Assembly: GCF_025717605.1 (NCBI RefSeq)
Contig: NZ_JAJIRQ010000004.1
Location: 442,804-506,803 of the forward strand
DNA from: Paucibacter sp. TC2R-5
Lineage (GTDB): Bacteria; Pseudomonadota; Gammaproteobacteria; Burkholderiales; Burkholderiaceae_C
Direction: 5' to 3'
Length of the DNA stretch: 64,000 nucleotides
The notes beneath the pieces were generated by a model. It was not told the origin of the DNA. It made no database searches and saw only the letters and a list, made by a program, of their open reading frames with translations. The translations under genes were made by a program, and so were the position numbers. Below are positions 34,371 to 43,582 of this stretch, piece by piece. The first letter of the stretch is position 1. Each line of letters opens with the position of its first letter.

Positions 34371-34388
34371 GCCGGCTTGAATGAGTCA

Positions 34389-35021
34389 ATGAGCATGAAG
34401 CCCGATACCTGGAGATTCGCCGCCGCCTTGCGCAGGGACAACCTGCACTTGGTCGGCAAGCTTGTCTTGGTGACGGCCTTGATGTTCGGCTTTGGCTACG
34501 CCTTGGTGCCGCTGTACCGCGCGATATGCACGGCGCTCGGCATCAATGTGCTGTCCTTGGCGGAGCGAACGCACGCGGTGCGCGCCGAGGACGTCAAGAA
34601 CACCCAGATCGATTACAGCCGCAGCATCGTGATCGAGTTTGACGCCAATTCGCGCGGGCCGTGGGAGTTCAGTCCCGCGACCAAGTACCTGACGGTGCAT
34701 CCGGGTGAGTTGACGACGGTGATGTATGAGTTCCGCAATGTGCAGAACAAGACGATGTCGGCGCAGGCAATACCGAGCTATGCCCCAAAGCAAGCCACCG
34801 CGCACTTCAATAAATTGGAGTGCTTTTGCTTCAACGAGTACACCTTACAGCCGGGTGAATCGAAGAAGTGGCCGGTGGTGTTCGTGATTGACCCCAAGCT
34901 GCCCAAAGACGTCAAGACCATCACTTTGTCCTATACCTTTTTTGAGGTGGCGGGCAAGGGCGTCAAAAAAACGGCGGCGATGCAGCCGGCGGTGCAAGGA
35001 TTGAAGGGCTCGGCCTCATGA
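34389..35021 (+). CDS. ctaG: Cytochrome c oxidase assembly protein Cox11/CtaG
   Basis: A 210-residue periplasmic copper chaperone that inserts CuB into subunit I. A single N-terminal helix (about 22-44, LVLVTALMFGFGYALVPLY) is followed by a beta-rich domain with the copper motif KLECFCFNEYTLQPGE (CFCF). ATG 34389 or 34395 both fit. The stop overlaps the start of the DUF2970 gene (ATGA). Confidence 0.95.
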   Translation: MSMKPDTWRFAAALRRDNLHLVGKLVLVTALMFGFGYALVPLYRAICTALGINVLSLAERTHAVRAEDVKNTQIDYSRSIVIEFDANSRGPWEFSPATKYLTVHPGELTTVMYEFRNVQNKTMSAQAIPSYAPKQATAHFNKLECFCFNEYTLQPGESKKWPVVFVIDPKLPKDVKTITLSYTFFEVAGKGVKKTAAMQPAVQGLKGSAS

Positions 35022-35257
35022 AGGCCGGCGAAGATTTGAAGCAGGCTGTGGCGCGGCCCCTGTCGTTTTTGCAGACGATGAGAGCGGTGGCCTGGTCGTT
35101 TTTCGGCGTGCGGCGCGGCGCCGATTATGAGAAAGATGTAGCCCAACTGAACCCGGTGCATGTCATCATCGCCGGCATCTTGGGTGCGGTTTTATTCGTG
35201 TTGGTGTTGGTGGTGCTGGTCCAGTGGGTCATTGGCAGCGGTATCGCCGGTGCCTAG
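35018..35257 (+). CDS. DUF2970 small membrane protein
   Basis: A 79-residue protein. A charged N-terminal segment SFLQTMRAVAWSFFGVRRG and a stretch DYEKDVAQLNPVHVIIAG mark DUF2970, followed by one membrane helix (about 50-74). It is found between cox11 and coxC in betaproteobacteria, with its function unknown but presumably linked to oxidase biogenesis. It overlaps cox11 by 4 bases, implying coupled translation. Confidence 0.88.
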   Translation: MKAGEDLKQAVARPLSFLQTMRAVAWSFFGVRRGADYEKDVAQLNPVHVIIAGILGAVLFVLVLVVLVQWVIGSGIAGA

Positions 35258-35317
35258 ATTCGATCAAGCGTCATCAGGACTGTAATCAGGACTGAATTTA
35301 GTTCGAGGAGAAGAGTT

Positions 35318-36202
35318 ATGTCGGCAGCGACCACCACGGGCAAGGCCCCTTATTACTTCGTTCCAGGCCCGTCAAGGCATCCAGTGATGGGTGCGATTGG
35401 CCTGTTTTTTGTTGCCCTCGGAGCGGGGCAATGGGTGAATGGCCATCAGTGGGGCGCCTATTCGCTGGGCTTTGGCCTGCTGTGGTTTGCATTCGTGTTG
35501 ACGCAATGGTTCGGTGAAGCGATTCGCGAAAGCGAAAGCGGTCAATACAGCGACCGGATCGACCTCTCTTACCGTTGGAGCATGGGTTGGTTCATCTTCT
35601 CCGAGGTGATGTTCTTCGCGGCCTTCTTCGGTGCCTTGTATTGGGCCCGGGTGCATGCCGTTCCTAACCTGGGCAGCTTGGAAAATTCGCTGCTGTGGCC
35701 AGACTTCAAAGCTCTGTGGCCCAGCGTCGCAGCCGGTGCAACCGCTGCACCTGCTGGCACCGTAGAGCCCTTCAGCACCATGGGCCCTTGGCCACTGCCG
35801 ACCATCAACACGGCATTGCTGCTGACTTCGGGCGTTACTCTGACGATCGCACACCATGCCTTGATTGCCGGTAACCGTGCTAAGACGATCGGCTTTATGT
35901 GGATCACGGTTTTGTTGGGCGTGACTTTCCTGGGCGTTCAAGGTTACGAATATGCGCACGCCTATGCAGACCTGAACCTGAAGCTGACTTCCGGCATCTA
36001 CGGCTCCACCTTCTTCATGTTGACCGGTTTCCATGGCTTCCATGTCTTCGTGGGCATGTTGATGTTGCTGTTCATCACCTTGCGCCTGCAAAAAGGCCAC
36101 TTCACCAAGGACCGCCATTTCGGATTCGAAGGTGCGGCTTGGTATTGGCACTTTGTGGACGTGGTTTGGTTGGGTCTTTACGTTATCGTTTACTGGATGT
36201 AA
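35318..36202 (+). CDS. coxC: Cytochrome c oxidase subunit III
   Basis: A 294-residue, seven-helix subunit. Family blocks are YFVPGPSRHPVMGAIGLF, RWSMGWFIFSEVMFFAAFFG with the conserved Glu, TLTIAHHALIAGNR, FHGFHVFVGM and the ending WYWHFVDVVWLGLYVIVYW. It follows a good ribosome site (GAGGAGAAG). It is the last gene of the structural operon, with a terminator just beyond. Confidence 0.97.
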   Translation: MSAATTTGKAPYYFVPGPSRHPVMGAIGLFFVALGAGQWVNGHQWGAYSLGFGLLWFAFVLTQWFGEAIRESESGQYSDRIDLSYRWSMGWFIFSEVMFFAAFFGALYWARVHAVPNLGSLENSLLWPDFKALWPSVAAGATAAPAGTVEPFSTMGPWPLPTINTALLLTSGVTLTIAHHALIAGNRAKTIGFMWITVLLGVTFLGVQGYEYAHAYADLNLKLTSGIYGSTFFMLTGFHGFHVFVGMLMLLFITLRLQKGHFTKDRHFGFEGAAWYWHFVDVVWLGLYVIVYWM

Positions 36203-36228
36203 GCCAAAGCCGATTAGGCTTGCCCTGC

Positions 36229-36258
36229 AAAAAGCGCCGCAAAATGCGGCGCTTTTTT
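36229..36258. terminator. Bidirectional rho-independent terminator after coxC
   Basis: Stem AAAAAGCGCCGC / GCGGCGCTTTTT around AAAAT, ending in a T-run on each strand. It serves coxC on the plus strand and the DUF2909 gene on the minus strand. Confidence 0.93.
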
Positions 36259-36277
36259 GTGGTCCAAGGCAAACTTA

Positions 36278-36505
36278 TCAAGGCCGTAGCGGCAAACCGG
36301 TGGGTTCAATCCAGCCCATCCAATAGCTGAACAAAATGAACACAAACAGCGCCACGGACAGGCCAACCCGCAATGCCAAAGCGCGCGCCATCTTGGGCCC
36401 GCGTTGGCTTTTGTCTGCGCCGCTGCTGTTTTTGAGCATGAACAGACCGGCAGCGCCAAGCGCGCCCAGTATGCCGATGAAGGCGAAAAGAAATATGGTT
36501 TTCAT
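36278..36505 (-). CDS. DUF2909 twin-transmembrane protein
   Basis: A 75-residue protein with two membrane helices (about 4-24 and 46-65) joined by a basic loop (NSSGADKSQRGPKMARALALR). It matches the twin-transmembrane DUF2909 type found among cox genes. It is the only minus-strand gene in the oxidase region, lying back-to-back with SURF1. Its function is unknown. Confidence 0.8.
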   Translation of the reverse strand: MKTIFLFAFIGILGALGAAGLFMLKNSSGADKSQRGPKMARALALRVGLSVALFVFILFSYWMGWIEPTGLPLRP

Positions 36506-36535
36506 GGCTGCTGATTATCTGTCGGCGCGGGTCTG

Positions 36536-37282
36536 ATGAAGCTGAATTCACGGGCTGTTCTGCTCTTGCTCATCAGCTTGTCGTCGGCGGCCTTGACCGC
36601 CAGGCTGGGCTTTTGGCAATTGGACCGGGCCCGACAGAAGGAGGCGCTGCAGGCCGCTGTACTGGCGCTTGGCGAAAAGCCGCCGCTGCAAACCACCGAG
36701 CTGACTGCATTGAGCCAGATGCCGGATGGTTTGACACAACAGTTGCACAGGCGGGTGTCGCTGCGGGGTACTTGGCTGAATGAACGAACCGTCTTCTTGG
36801 ACAACCGACCAATGGACGGGCGCACGGGCTTTTTTGTGGTGACGCCTTTGCAACTCGAGGGGCAGTCCGCGCTGGTTTTGGTGCAGCGCGGCTGGTCGCC
36901 CCGCGATGCGAGCAATCGTAGTCAGCTGCAAAACGTACCGACGCCATCTGGCCTTGTTAGCGTCAGCGGGCGTTTGATTGCCGCGCCTTCCAAGGTCTAT
37001 GAGTTTGCGGGCGCACCTCTTGGCCTGATCCGGCAAAATCTAGACCTGCCGGCTTTCGAGCAAGAGCTTGGTCGACCGTTCTTGCCGGTCACCGTCCTGC
37101 AACTTGCCGAGGCGCAAGTGGGCGACCAGCCGGCGCCTGATGGACTTCTTCGTAGCTGGCAGGCGCCCGACGCGGGCGTGCACAAGCATTACGGTTATGC
37201 GTTTCAATGGTTTTTGCTGTCTGCCTTAATTCTGGGTCTCTATGTCTGGTTTCAAACAATCCGTCCCCGTAAGCAGCCCTAA
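36536..37282 (+). CDS. SURF1-family cytochrome oxidase biogenesis protein
   Basis: A 248-residue protein with one helix at each end (about 5-22 and 220-240) and a periplasmic domain between, the SURF1 layout. LGFWQLDRARQKEAL, FFVVTPLQL, VLVQRGWSPRD and a final HKHYGYAFQWFLLSALIL are characteristic. SURF1 proteins help load haem a into subunit I. The 3' end overlaps the next gene by 41 bases. Confidence 0.93.
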   Translation: MKLNSRAVLLLLISLSSAALTARLGFWQLDRARQKEALQAAVLALGEKPPLQTTELTALSQMPDGLTQQLHRRVSLRGTWLNERTVFLDNRPMDGRTGFFVVTPLQLEGQSALVLVQRGWSPRDASNRSQLQNVPTPSGLVSVSGRLIAAPSKVYEFAGAPLGLIRQNLDLPAFEQELGRPFLPVTVLQLAEAQVGDQPAPDGLLRSWQAPDAGVHKHYGYAFQWFLLSALILGLYVWFQTIRPRKQP

Positions 37283-37964
37283 GGGGCATGTTGAGCTTGT
37301 TGATGAGCCCCTCGGTATGACCGTCCATGGTTTGCCCGACCCTCAGCAAATGGCTGCGCAAGAGCGGACCCGTGGTGGGCGCCTGCGCATGTTGCTGGTG
37401 GTGGCCGCCTGCGCCGCGCCAGTCTTGGCTTCCTACTTCACCTTTTATGTGATTCAGCCGCGCGGCCAAGCCTATGGCGATTTGATCCAGCCGACCGTCG
37501 ACCTGCCGGCCCAGCTCAGCCTGCGTGATTTGGACGGCAAAGCTGTTGCTGCCGATTCTTTGAAGGGGCAATGGTTGCTCACCCTGGTGCAGAGCGGTGA
37601 CTGCGACGATGCCTGCGAGAAGCAGTTGTTCATGCAGCGTCAATTGCGTGAGATGCTGGGTAAGGAGCGTGACAAGGTCGACAAGCTCTTGCTGCTCTCC
37701 GATGACATTGCCCTGAAGCCGGCCTTGCAAAAGGCGCTGGCCCAGCAAGGCGTGGCGGTGACGGTGCTGCGGGCGCCCAAGGCCGAGTTGGAGGCATGGC
37801 TGAAGCCGGCCGCAGGCGCGGCGCTGCGGGACCATCTGTTTGTGATTGATCCAATGGGCCGCTGGATGCTGAGGTCGCCGCAGACGCCCGACCCGGCCAA
37901 GGTCAAAGCGGACTTGATTCGCCTGCTCAAGGCCAATGCAGGTTGGGACAAGGCCGGGCGTTGA
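37242..37964 (+). CDS. SCO-like thioredoxin-fold membrane protein
   Basis: A 240-residue protein with one membrane helix (about 50-70, LLVVAACAAPVLASYFTFYVI) and a periplasmic thioredoxin fold. SGDCDDACEKQL aligns with the CxxxC copper motif of SCO1 proteins, and RDHLFVIDPMGRW contains a His in the position of the third SCO ligand. Homologues here are often misnamed cytochrome oxidase subunit I. It probably acts in CuA or thiol chemistry for oxidase assembly. The ATG at 37242 lies inside the SURF1 gene. ATG 37317 is a shorter possibility. Confidence 0.75.
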   Translation: MSGFKQSVPVSSPKGHVELVDEPLGMTVHGLPDPQQMAAQERTRGGRLRMLLVVAACAAPVLASYFTFYVIQPRGQAYGDLIQPTVDLPAQLSLRDLDGKAVAADSLKGQWLLTLVQSGDCDDACEKQLFMQRQLREMLGKERDKVDKLLLLSDDIALKPALQKALAQQGVAVTVLRAPKAELEAWLKPAAGAALRDHLFVIDPMGRWMLRSPQTPDPAKVKADLIRLLKANAGWDKAGR

Positions 37965-37968
37965 GGCC

Positions 37969-39090
37969 ATGACAGCGTCGTTTGACTTCACCCCCTTGTG
38001 GCAACTGGCGGGGCTAGGCGCCTTGTTGGCTGCCGGCCCCTTGCTTTGGCTGCGTCTGCGGTCGGCAGGTGCCGGGCCGCAGGCGAGGCTGCGAGCCCTG
38101 ACTTTGCTGACCCTGTTTCTGACCTTTGATTTGGTGGTGTTTGGCGCTTTCACGCGGCTGACCGATTCCGGCCTGGGTTGCCCCGATTGGCCGGGCTGCT
38201 ACGGCAGCGCTTCGCCGCTGGGAGCAAGGGACGAAATCTTGGCCGCCCAAACCGCCATGCCTACAGGCCCGGTCACGCATGGCAAGGCCTGGGTCGAGAT
38301 GGTCCATCGTTACCTTGCCAGCGGCGTCGGCGTGTTGATCCTCGTGCTGTGCGTGATGAGTTGGCGATATGCGCGGGCTAGCCAAGGGCAGGCCGGCGCG
38401 GTGTCGCCTTGGTGGGCCACTCTGACCCTGATCTGGGTTTGCATGCAGGGAGCTTTTGGCGCTTTTACGGTGACGATGAAGCTATTCCCGGCCATCGTGA
38501 CCTTGCATTTGCTCGGGGGCATGGGGCTGCTGATGTTGCTAGCCTGGCAAGCGCAGGGCTATCAGCCCAAGCCTTTGGAGCTTGGCCGCGGCCTCATGTG
38601 GGCTGTGGCGGTCGTGCTCGTGCTGAGCTTGCTGCAAGTCGCCCTGGGCGGCTGGGTCAGCACCAATTACGCGGTCTTGGCCTGCTCCGAGTTCCCTCAG
38701 TGCCAGGGCGGTCAATGGTTGCCGGAGCTGGATTTCCGCCATGGCTTTACGATTTGGCGTGAGTTGGGTGTGGGCGCCGACGGAGGTTGGCTGCCCTTCG
38801 CCGCCTTGACTGCCATCCACTGGACTCACCGATTGGGTGCCTTGATTTTGTTCACTGCGCTGCTGCTCTTGGCTTGGCGGCTTTGGCGCAGTGGCCAGAC
38901 TGAGGCTGGGCAATGGGCGCGTCGCCTATTGCTGGTCGCCGCTTGGCAGTTGTTAAGCGGCGTATCCAATGTGGTGCTGGATTGGCCACTGCTGGCCGCT
39001 TTGGCCCATACCGCCGGGGCAGCTGCCCTTTTGATCTTGTTGACCACATTGTTGGCGCGGCTTTGCGAAGTCCGTCAAGTTCGGCACTGA
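37969..39090 (+). CDS. ctaA: Haem A synthase (COX15/CtaA)
   Basis: A 373-residue, eight-helix membrane enzyme that oxidises the C8 methyl of haem O to make haem A. Typical blocks are VVFGAFTRLTDSGLGCPDWPG with a Cys pair (GCPDWPGCYG), WVEMVHRYLASGVGVLIL with a haem-ligand His, QVALGGWVSTNYAVLAC, and AIHWTHRLGALIL. It starts 5 bases after the SCO-like gene and precedes haem O synthase, so substrate and product enzymes are adjacent. Confidence 0.95.
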   Translation: MTASFDFTPLWQLAGLGALLAAGPLLWLRLRSAGAGPQARLRALTLLTLFLTFDLVVFGAFTRLTDSGLGCPDWPGCYGSASPLGARDEILAAQTAMPTGPVTHGKAWVEMVHRYLASGVGVLILVLCVMSWRYARASQGQAGAVSPWWATLTLIWVCMQGAFGAFTVTMKLFPAIVTLHLLGGMGLLMLLAWQAQGYQPKPLELGRGLMWAVAVVLVLSLLQVALGGWVSTNYAVLACSEFPQCQGGQWLPELDFRHGFTIWRELGVGADGGWLPFAALTAIHWTHRLGALILFTALLLLAWRLWRSGQTEAGQWARRLLLVAAWQLLSGVSNVVLDWPLLAALAHTAGAAALLILLTTLLARLCEVRQVRH

Positions 39091-39120
39091 GTTTCTTATT
39101 CCACCGTATTCTTCGTCCCT

Positions 39121-40041
39121 ATGGCTTCATCACCCCCCCTCGCTGCCTCGCCGCCGCCTAGCTCAAGCTGGCAGCAATACTATCAATTGACCAAACCGAG
39201 GGTCGTTCAGCTGATCGTGTTTTGCGCGGTCATCGGCATGGCGCTGGCCATCCCCGGCCTGCCCTCCGCGAGCGAATGGGTCAAGGTCGGGGCAGCCACC
39301 GTCGGCATTTGGTTGGTGGCCGGCGCCGCCGCTGCATTCAACTGCTTGGTTGAGCAGCAGATTGACTCCAAGATGAAGCGCACCGCATGGCGGGCCACGG
39401 CCAGGGGCGAACTCAGCCGCCTTCAGGCGCTGATTTTTTCGGCTGTTCTGTGTGGTTTGGGCATGGCCATTTTGTGGTTTTGGGTCAACCCGCTGACCAT
39501 GTGGCTGACCTTCGCCACCTTCATCGGCTACGCGGTGATTTACACCGTTATTCTGAAACCGATGACGCCGCAAAACATCGTCATTGGCGGCGCTTCAGGC
39601 GCGATGCCGCCGGTCTTGGGTTGGGCCGCTTTGCGTGGCGATGTCGGGCCTGAAGCGATGCTTTTGTGTTTGATTATTTTCCTTTGGACGCCTCCGCATT
39701 TTTGGGCCCTGGCGCTTTACCGAACCGAGGAATACCGCAAAGCCGGCTTGCCCATGCTGCCCGTCACCCATGGTGCCGAGTACACCCGCTTGCAGATCTT
39801 TCTCTACACCTGGGTGTTGTTTGCTGCGACGCTTTTGCCTTTTTTGACCGGCATGAGCGGCTGGATCTATTTGCTCAGCGCGATTGGCCTGGGCCTGGGC
39901 TTTTGCAGTTATGCGTGGAGGCTCTGGCGCGAATATTCCGACGAGTTGGCGCGCGCCACTTTCCGCTTTTCGCTCTGGCATTTGTCGCTCTTGTTTGCGG
40001 CGCTGCTGGTCGACCATTACCTGCTGCCCTGGACGAGTTGA
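39121..40041 (+). CDS. ctaB: Protohaem IX farnesyltransferase (haem O synthase)
   Basis: A 306-residue UbiA-type prenyltransferase with about nine helices. [15 protein letters not shown] opens the fold. The first prenyl-diphosphate motif region is [36 protein letters not shown] and [12 protein letters not shown] are signatures of CyoE/CtaB. It attaches farnesyl to haem B to make haem O, the substrate of the preceding ctaA. Confidence 0.96.
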   Translation: MASSPPLAASPPPSSSWQQYYQLTKPRVVQLIVFCAVIGMALAIPGLPSASEWVKVGAATVGIWLVAGAAAAFNCLVEQQIDSKMKRTAWRATARGELSRLQALIFSAVLCGLGMAILWFWVNPLTMWLTFATFIGYAVIYTVILKPMTPQNIVIGGASGAMPPVLGWAALRGDVGPEAMLLCLIIFLWTPPHFWALALYRTEEYRKAGLPMLPVTHGAEYTRLQIFLYTWVLFAATLLPFLTGMSGWIYLLSAIGLGLGFCSYAWRLWREYSDELARATFRFSLWHLSLLFAALLVDHYLLPWTS

Positions 40042-40044
40042 ACC

Positions 40045-40674
40045 ATGAAGAAAGTTATCGGCATCAGCCGCAACTTAGGCCTAGCGGCCTTGCTGACGAT
40101 CAGTCTGGGCTTGACGGCTTGCGACCAACTTGGCTTTGGCAGCAATGCAAAGCCGACCTTTCAAGGTGTTGATCTGACCGGCGCCGAATACGCCCGCAGC
40201 CTCAATATGAGCGACCAGGACGGCCGCAGCCGCAGCTTGGCCGAGTTCAAGGGCAAGATTCCGGTGGTGTTCTTTGGCTATACCCAGTGCCCCGACGTGT
40301 GCCCGACGACCTTGGCTGAGCTGGCCGAGGTCAAGCGCTCGCTGGGTGCGGACGGCGAAAGGGTGCAGGGCATCTTTGTGACCATTGATCCCGAGCGAGA
40401 CAGCGCGGCCTTGCTCAAAGCCTATGTGGCAAGCTTTGACCCCAGCTTTATTGCCCTGCGCGGCAGCGATGAACAAACCAAGGCGGTAGCCAAAGAGTTC
40501 AAGGTCTATTTCGCCAAGGTGGCCGGCAAAACGCCAGAGAGCTACACCATGGACCACACCGCCGCCAGTTTCATCTTTGACACCCAGGGCCGGGTGCGCG
40601 TGTTCTCACGCTACGGTTCAGGGGCATCGGCGCTGGCCAATGACATCAAACTGTTGTTGGCGGAAAAGAACTAG
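40045..40674 (+). CDS. SCO1/SenC copper chaperone
   Basis: A 209-residue protein with an N-terminal lipoprotein-like signal (LGLTACDQ) and a thioredoxin fold. The copper ligands are CPDVC in FFGYTQCPDVCPTTLAEL and the His of TMDHTAASFIF. SCO proteins metallate or reduce CuA of subunit II. It is three bases from ctaB and ends the biogenesis operon at a terminator. Together with the protein at 37242 this gives two SCO-type proteins in one locus. Confidence 0.95.
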   Translation: MKKVIGISRNLGLAALLTISLGLTACDQLGFGSNAKPTFQGVDLTGAEYARSLNMSDQDGRSRSLAEFKGKIPVVFFGYTQCPDVCPTTLAELAEVKRSLGADGERVQGIFVTIDPERDSAALLKAYVASFDPSFIALRGSDEQTKAVAKEFKVYFAKVAGKTPESYTMDHTAASFIFDTQGRVRVFSRYGSGASALANDIKLLLAEKN

Positions 40675-40695
40675 CTTCAGCGCATGCTGCTCAAC

Positions 40696-40731
40696 AAAAA
40701 GCCCCAGCGCGCAAGCGACTGGGGCTTTTTT
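40696..40731. terminator. Bidirectional terminator between SCO and rpoH
   Basis: A perfect 12-bp stem AAAAAGCCCCAG / CTGGGGCTTTTT with an 11-base loop and T-runs on both strands. It separates the convergent SCO gene and rpoH. Confidence 0.93.
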
Positions 40732-40751
40732 CTGACAGGCTGCTGGCCTGA

Positions 40752-41675
40752 TCAAGCCGGCGTCAAGGCCTTGCGCATTTTCTTCATCGCCGCCACTTCG
40801 ATCTGGCGGATCCGCTCGGCGCTGACGCCGTACTCGGCGGCCAGTTCGTGCAGCGTCATGCCGCCAGTGTTGTCGTCGTTGACGTTCAACCAGCGTTCCT
40901 GAACGATGCGCCGGCTGCGTTCATCCAGTGCCTCCAGGGCCTGATTGATACCGTCGCTGGCCAAAGTATTGCGGGCCTGTGTTTCCAGTACGCGAGTCGG
41001 CTCTTGGCTTTCATCGGCCAGATAGGCGATTGGCGCATAGCTTTCGCTGCCGTCCCCATGGTCGTCGGTCTGCGGCTCCAGCGCCACATCGCCGCCCGAC
41101 ATGCGGGTTTCCATCTCCAGCACTTCTTCGCGCTTCACATTCAGCGTCGTCGCGACATGATCCAGCTGCGCCTCGGTCAGGCTGTTGCGGTGGCTCATGT
41201 CATCCGACTGGTCTTCCTTCATGCTGTGCTTCATCGAGCGCAGATTGAAGAACAGCTTGCGCTGCGCCTTGGTGGTGGCGACCTTCACCATGCGCCAGTT
41301 GCGCAGCACATATTCGTGGATCTCGGCCTTGATCCAATGCATCGCATAGCTGACCAAGCGCACGCCTTGATCAGGGTCGTAGCGCTTGACAGCCTTCATC
41401 AGGCCGACATTGCCTTCCTGGATCAAATCGCCTTGCGGCAGGCCGTAGCCCATGTACTGGCGTGAAATAGAAACTACCAGCCGCAAATGGGACAAGACCA
41501 ATTTACCGGCGGCCTCAAGATCACCCGTATCGCGCAGGCGGCGAGCAGCTGCGCCTTCTTCTTCCGCGCTCAGCAGGGGGAGGCGGTTGATGGCGGAGAT
41601 GTAGGCATCCAGATTGCCGAGCGAAGGCACCAGCGACCATGGGTCGCGCACCGTCAGAGCAGAGGGGTTAGACAT
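40752..41675 (-). CDS. rpoH: RNA polymerase sigma-32 (heat-shock) factor
   Basis: A 307-residue group 3-like sigma factor. Region 2 contains LVVSISRQYMGYGLPQGDLIQEGNVGLMKAV split across helices. The sigma-32 hallmark 'RpoH box' region reads TTKAQRKLFFNLRS. Region 4 reads LHELAAEYGVSAERIRQIE. ATG 41675 is preferred because an AGAAAGAAG ribosome site lies about 9 bases before it. ATGs at 41681 and 41684 are too close. The promoter is overlapped by a CIRCE element, so HrcA probably represses it. Confidence 0.95.
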   Translation of the reverse strand: MSNPSALTVRDPWSLVPSLGNLDAYISAINRLPLLSAEEEGAAARRLRDTGDLEAAGKLVLSHLRLVVSISRQYMGYGLPQGDLIQEGNVGLMKAVKRYDPDQGVRLVSYAMHWIKAEIHEYVLRNWRMVKVATTKAQRKLFFNLRSMKHSMKEDQSDDMSHRNSLTEAQLDHVATTLNVKREEVLEMETRMSGGDVALEPQTDDHGDGSESYAPIAYLADESQEPTRVLETQARNTLASDGINQALEALDERSRRIVQERWLNVNDDNTGGMTLHELAAEYGVSAERIRQIEVAAMKKMRKALTPA

Positions 41676-41724
41676 CGTCATCATCTTCTTTCTCAAAGCA
41701 AACCTTGTGAGGTCGACAAGAGCA

Positions 41725-41754
41725 ATATTAGCACTCCATCGCGAGGAGTGCCAA
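41725..41754 (-). promoter_or_regulatory. Sigma-70 promoter of rpoH
   Basis: On the minus strand, a -35 TTGGCA (41754-41749) and -10 TAATAT (41730-41725) are separated by 18 bases. The whole promoter is contained in or abuts the CIRCE repeat. Transcription should begin near 41718, giving a 5' leader of about 40 bases. Confidence 0.7.
41728..41754. promoter_or_regulatory. CIRCE element (HrcA operator) upstream of rpoH
   Basis: TTAGCACTC-N9-GAGTGCCAA differs from the CIRCE consensus TTAGCACTC-N9-GAGTGCTAA at one base. It sits across the -35 and spacer of the rpoH promoter, a position suited to repression by HrcA. Links of this kind between the HrcA and sigma-32 systems are known in betaproteobacteria. 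Confidence 0.9.
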
Positions 41755-41964
41755 AGATGAGGGGGCTTCGGAGTCTGGCCAAGTAAAAAATTGTGTCTCC
41801 GCGAGTGCAATCACTAACTTGGGCGCTAGATTGCCGGCCATGACCAGTTATTCGAGCTCATTTTCGCGCCCATATGCCCCGAAGCCATGCCTGTTGAGCG
41901 GGGCTCCGGGAACTCTTCCGGGCGGCTTGTGCAAAGCAAGTTCCAGGAATGGCCAGTCGATCGT

Positions 41965-43524
41965 TTAGGTGATCGGCGCCGGGTTGAACAGCACCAGCGC
42001 GTTGTGCAACTGCCATTGCTCGGCCCAGGTCTTCTTGCGCCCACTGGCCACGTCAAGCAGCAGCCGGAACATCTCCCAGCCTATGTCCTCGATGCTGGCT
42101 TCGCCGCTGGCGATGCGGCCGGCGTTGACGTCCATCAGATCATGCCAGCGCCGTGCCAGATCATTGCGGGTAGCGACCTTGAGCACCGGGCAAGCCGCCA
42201 GACCATAGGGTGTGCCGCGGCCGGTGGTGAAGATATGCAGATTCATGCCGGCCGCCAATTGCAGCGTGCCACAGATGAAATCGCTGGCCGGGGTGGCGGC
42301 AAAGACCAGGCCACGCAAGCCCTTTGTCTGCACGCGCTCGCCCGGCGACAAGACGCCGTTGATAGGCGCCGTGCCACTTTTGACAATCGAGCCCATCGCC
42401 TTCTCGACGATATTGGATAGGCCACCGGCCTTGTTGCCCGGCGTGGTGTTGGCGCTGCGGTCGGCGCTGCCGCGCTGCAGATAGGCGTCATACCAGGCCA
42501 TCTCACGCCGAATCGCCTCGGCAAGCTCGGCTGTCGCGGCGCGCCCGGTCAGCTGATCCACGGCGTCACGCACCTCGGTTACTTCCGAAAACATCACGGT
42601 AGCCCCGGCGCGCACCAGCAAATCGGTGCAAAAACCGACGGCCGGGTTGGCGGTGACGCCTGAAAACGCGTCGCTGCCCCCGCATTGCACACCGACCACC
42701 AGCTCGGACGCCGGCACGGTCTCGCGCCGGCGCTGGTTGAGCCGCTGCAAATGGCGCTCGGCGCTGCGCATGATTGAATCCAGCATCGATTGAAAGCCGA
42801 TATGCGCGTCATCCTGCAGGCGCACGACATCCAGCTCCTCCTGTCGTTGATCGGCGATCGCAATGCTGCCCGGCGGCAGCAAGCGTTCCGGCTGCAGTTT
42901 TTCGCAGCCCAGGCTGACGACCATCACTTCACCGCCGAAGTTCGGATTCAGGCTGATATTGCGCAGCGTGCGGATAGGGATGATGGCGTCAGGCGCATCG
43001 ATCGCCACACCGCAGCCGTAGCCATGCTCAAGGGCGACCACATCATCCACATGGGGGAACAGCGGCAGCAACTCGGCCTTGATGCGCTTGAGAGCGAGCT
43101 CCAGCACGCCGGCCACGCATTGCACGGTGGTCGTGATGGCCAAGATATTGCGCGTGCCGACCGAGCCATCGGCGTTCCGGTAGCCTTCAAAGCTGTAGCC
43201 CTCCAGCGGCGCCAAGGCTGGGCTAGCCACCGTGCAGATCGGCAACTCGTCCAGGCTGCGCGCGCTGGGCATGGCCAGCAGCTTCTCATGCACCCAAGCG
43301 CCGGCCTTGATGTCTTGGATGGCCAGGCCAATGCTGACGCCGTAGCGCAGCACCGGCGAACCGCTCGGAATGTCAGTTAGCGCCACCTTGTGACCCTGCG
43401 GCACGCGTTCAAGCAGGGCGAGGCCGTCGGCAAATTGGCTGCCGGCATGCAGGCCGCCATCATTGACGACGATGGCGACGTTGTCGCCAATTTGCATGCG
43501 GATGTAGAGAGGCTGCTGGCTCAT
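41965..43524 (-). CDS. garD: Galactarate dehydratase
   Basis: A 519-residue UxaA/GarD-family enzyme dehydrating galactarate to 5-dehydro-4-deoxyglucarate. An N-terminal SAF domain (about 5-85) precedes the catalytic part: [69 protein letters not shown] and [17 protein letters not shown] are family signatures, with conserved Cys likely binding metal. It is the last gene of the minus-strand uronate operon led by udh. The 289 bases between it and rpoH hold only the rpoH promoter. Confidence 0.92.
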   Translation of the reverse strand: MSQQPLYIRMQIGDNVAIVVNDGGLHAGSQFADGLALLERVPQGHKVALTDIPSGSPVLRYGVSIGLAIQDIKAGAWVHEKLLAMPSARSLDELPICTVASPALAPLEGYSFEGYRNADGSVGTRNILAITTTVQCVAGVLELALKRIKAELLPLFPHVDDVVALEHGYGCGVAIDAPDAIIPIRTLRNISLNPNFGGEVMVVSLGCEKLQPERLLPPGSIAIADQRQEELDVVRLQDDAHIGFQSMLDSIMRSAERHLQRLNQRRRETVPASELVVGVQCGGSDAFSGVTANPAVGFCTDLLVRAGATVMFSEVTEVRDAVDQLTGRAATAELAEAIRREMAWYDAYLQRGSADRSANTTPGNKAGGLSNIVEKAMGSIVKSGTAPINGVLSPGERVQTKGLRGLVFAATPASDFICGTLQLAAGMNLHIFTTGRGTPYGLAACPVLKVATRNDLARRWHDLMDVNAGRIASGEASIEDIGWEMFRLLLDVASGRKKTWAEQWQLHNALVLFNPAPIT

Positions 43525-43553
43525 CTGGAATAAGTTGCTGTCTTGTCAGGGGT

Positions 43554-43577
43554 GCGCCCCAGTTTGACCTGGGGCGC
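43554..43577. promoter_or_regulatory. Hairpin between porin and garD (possible attenuator)
   Basis: A perfect 9-bp stem GCGCCCCAG / CTGGGGCGC with a 6-base loop in the 58-base gap. There is no T-run on the transcribed strand, so it is more likely an mRNA-processing or partial-termination element than a full stop. Confidence 0.45.
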
Positions 43578-43582
43578 TGGGT

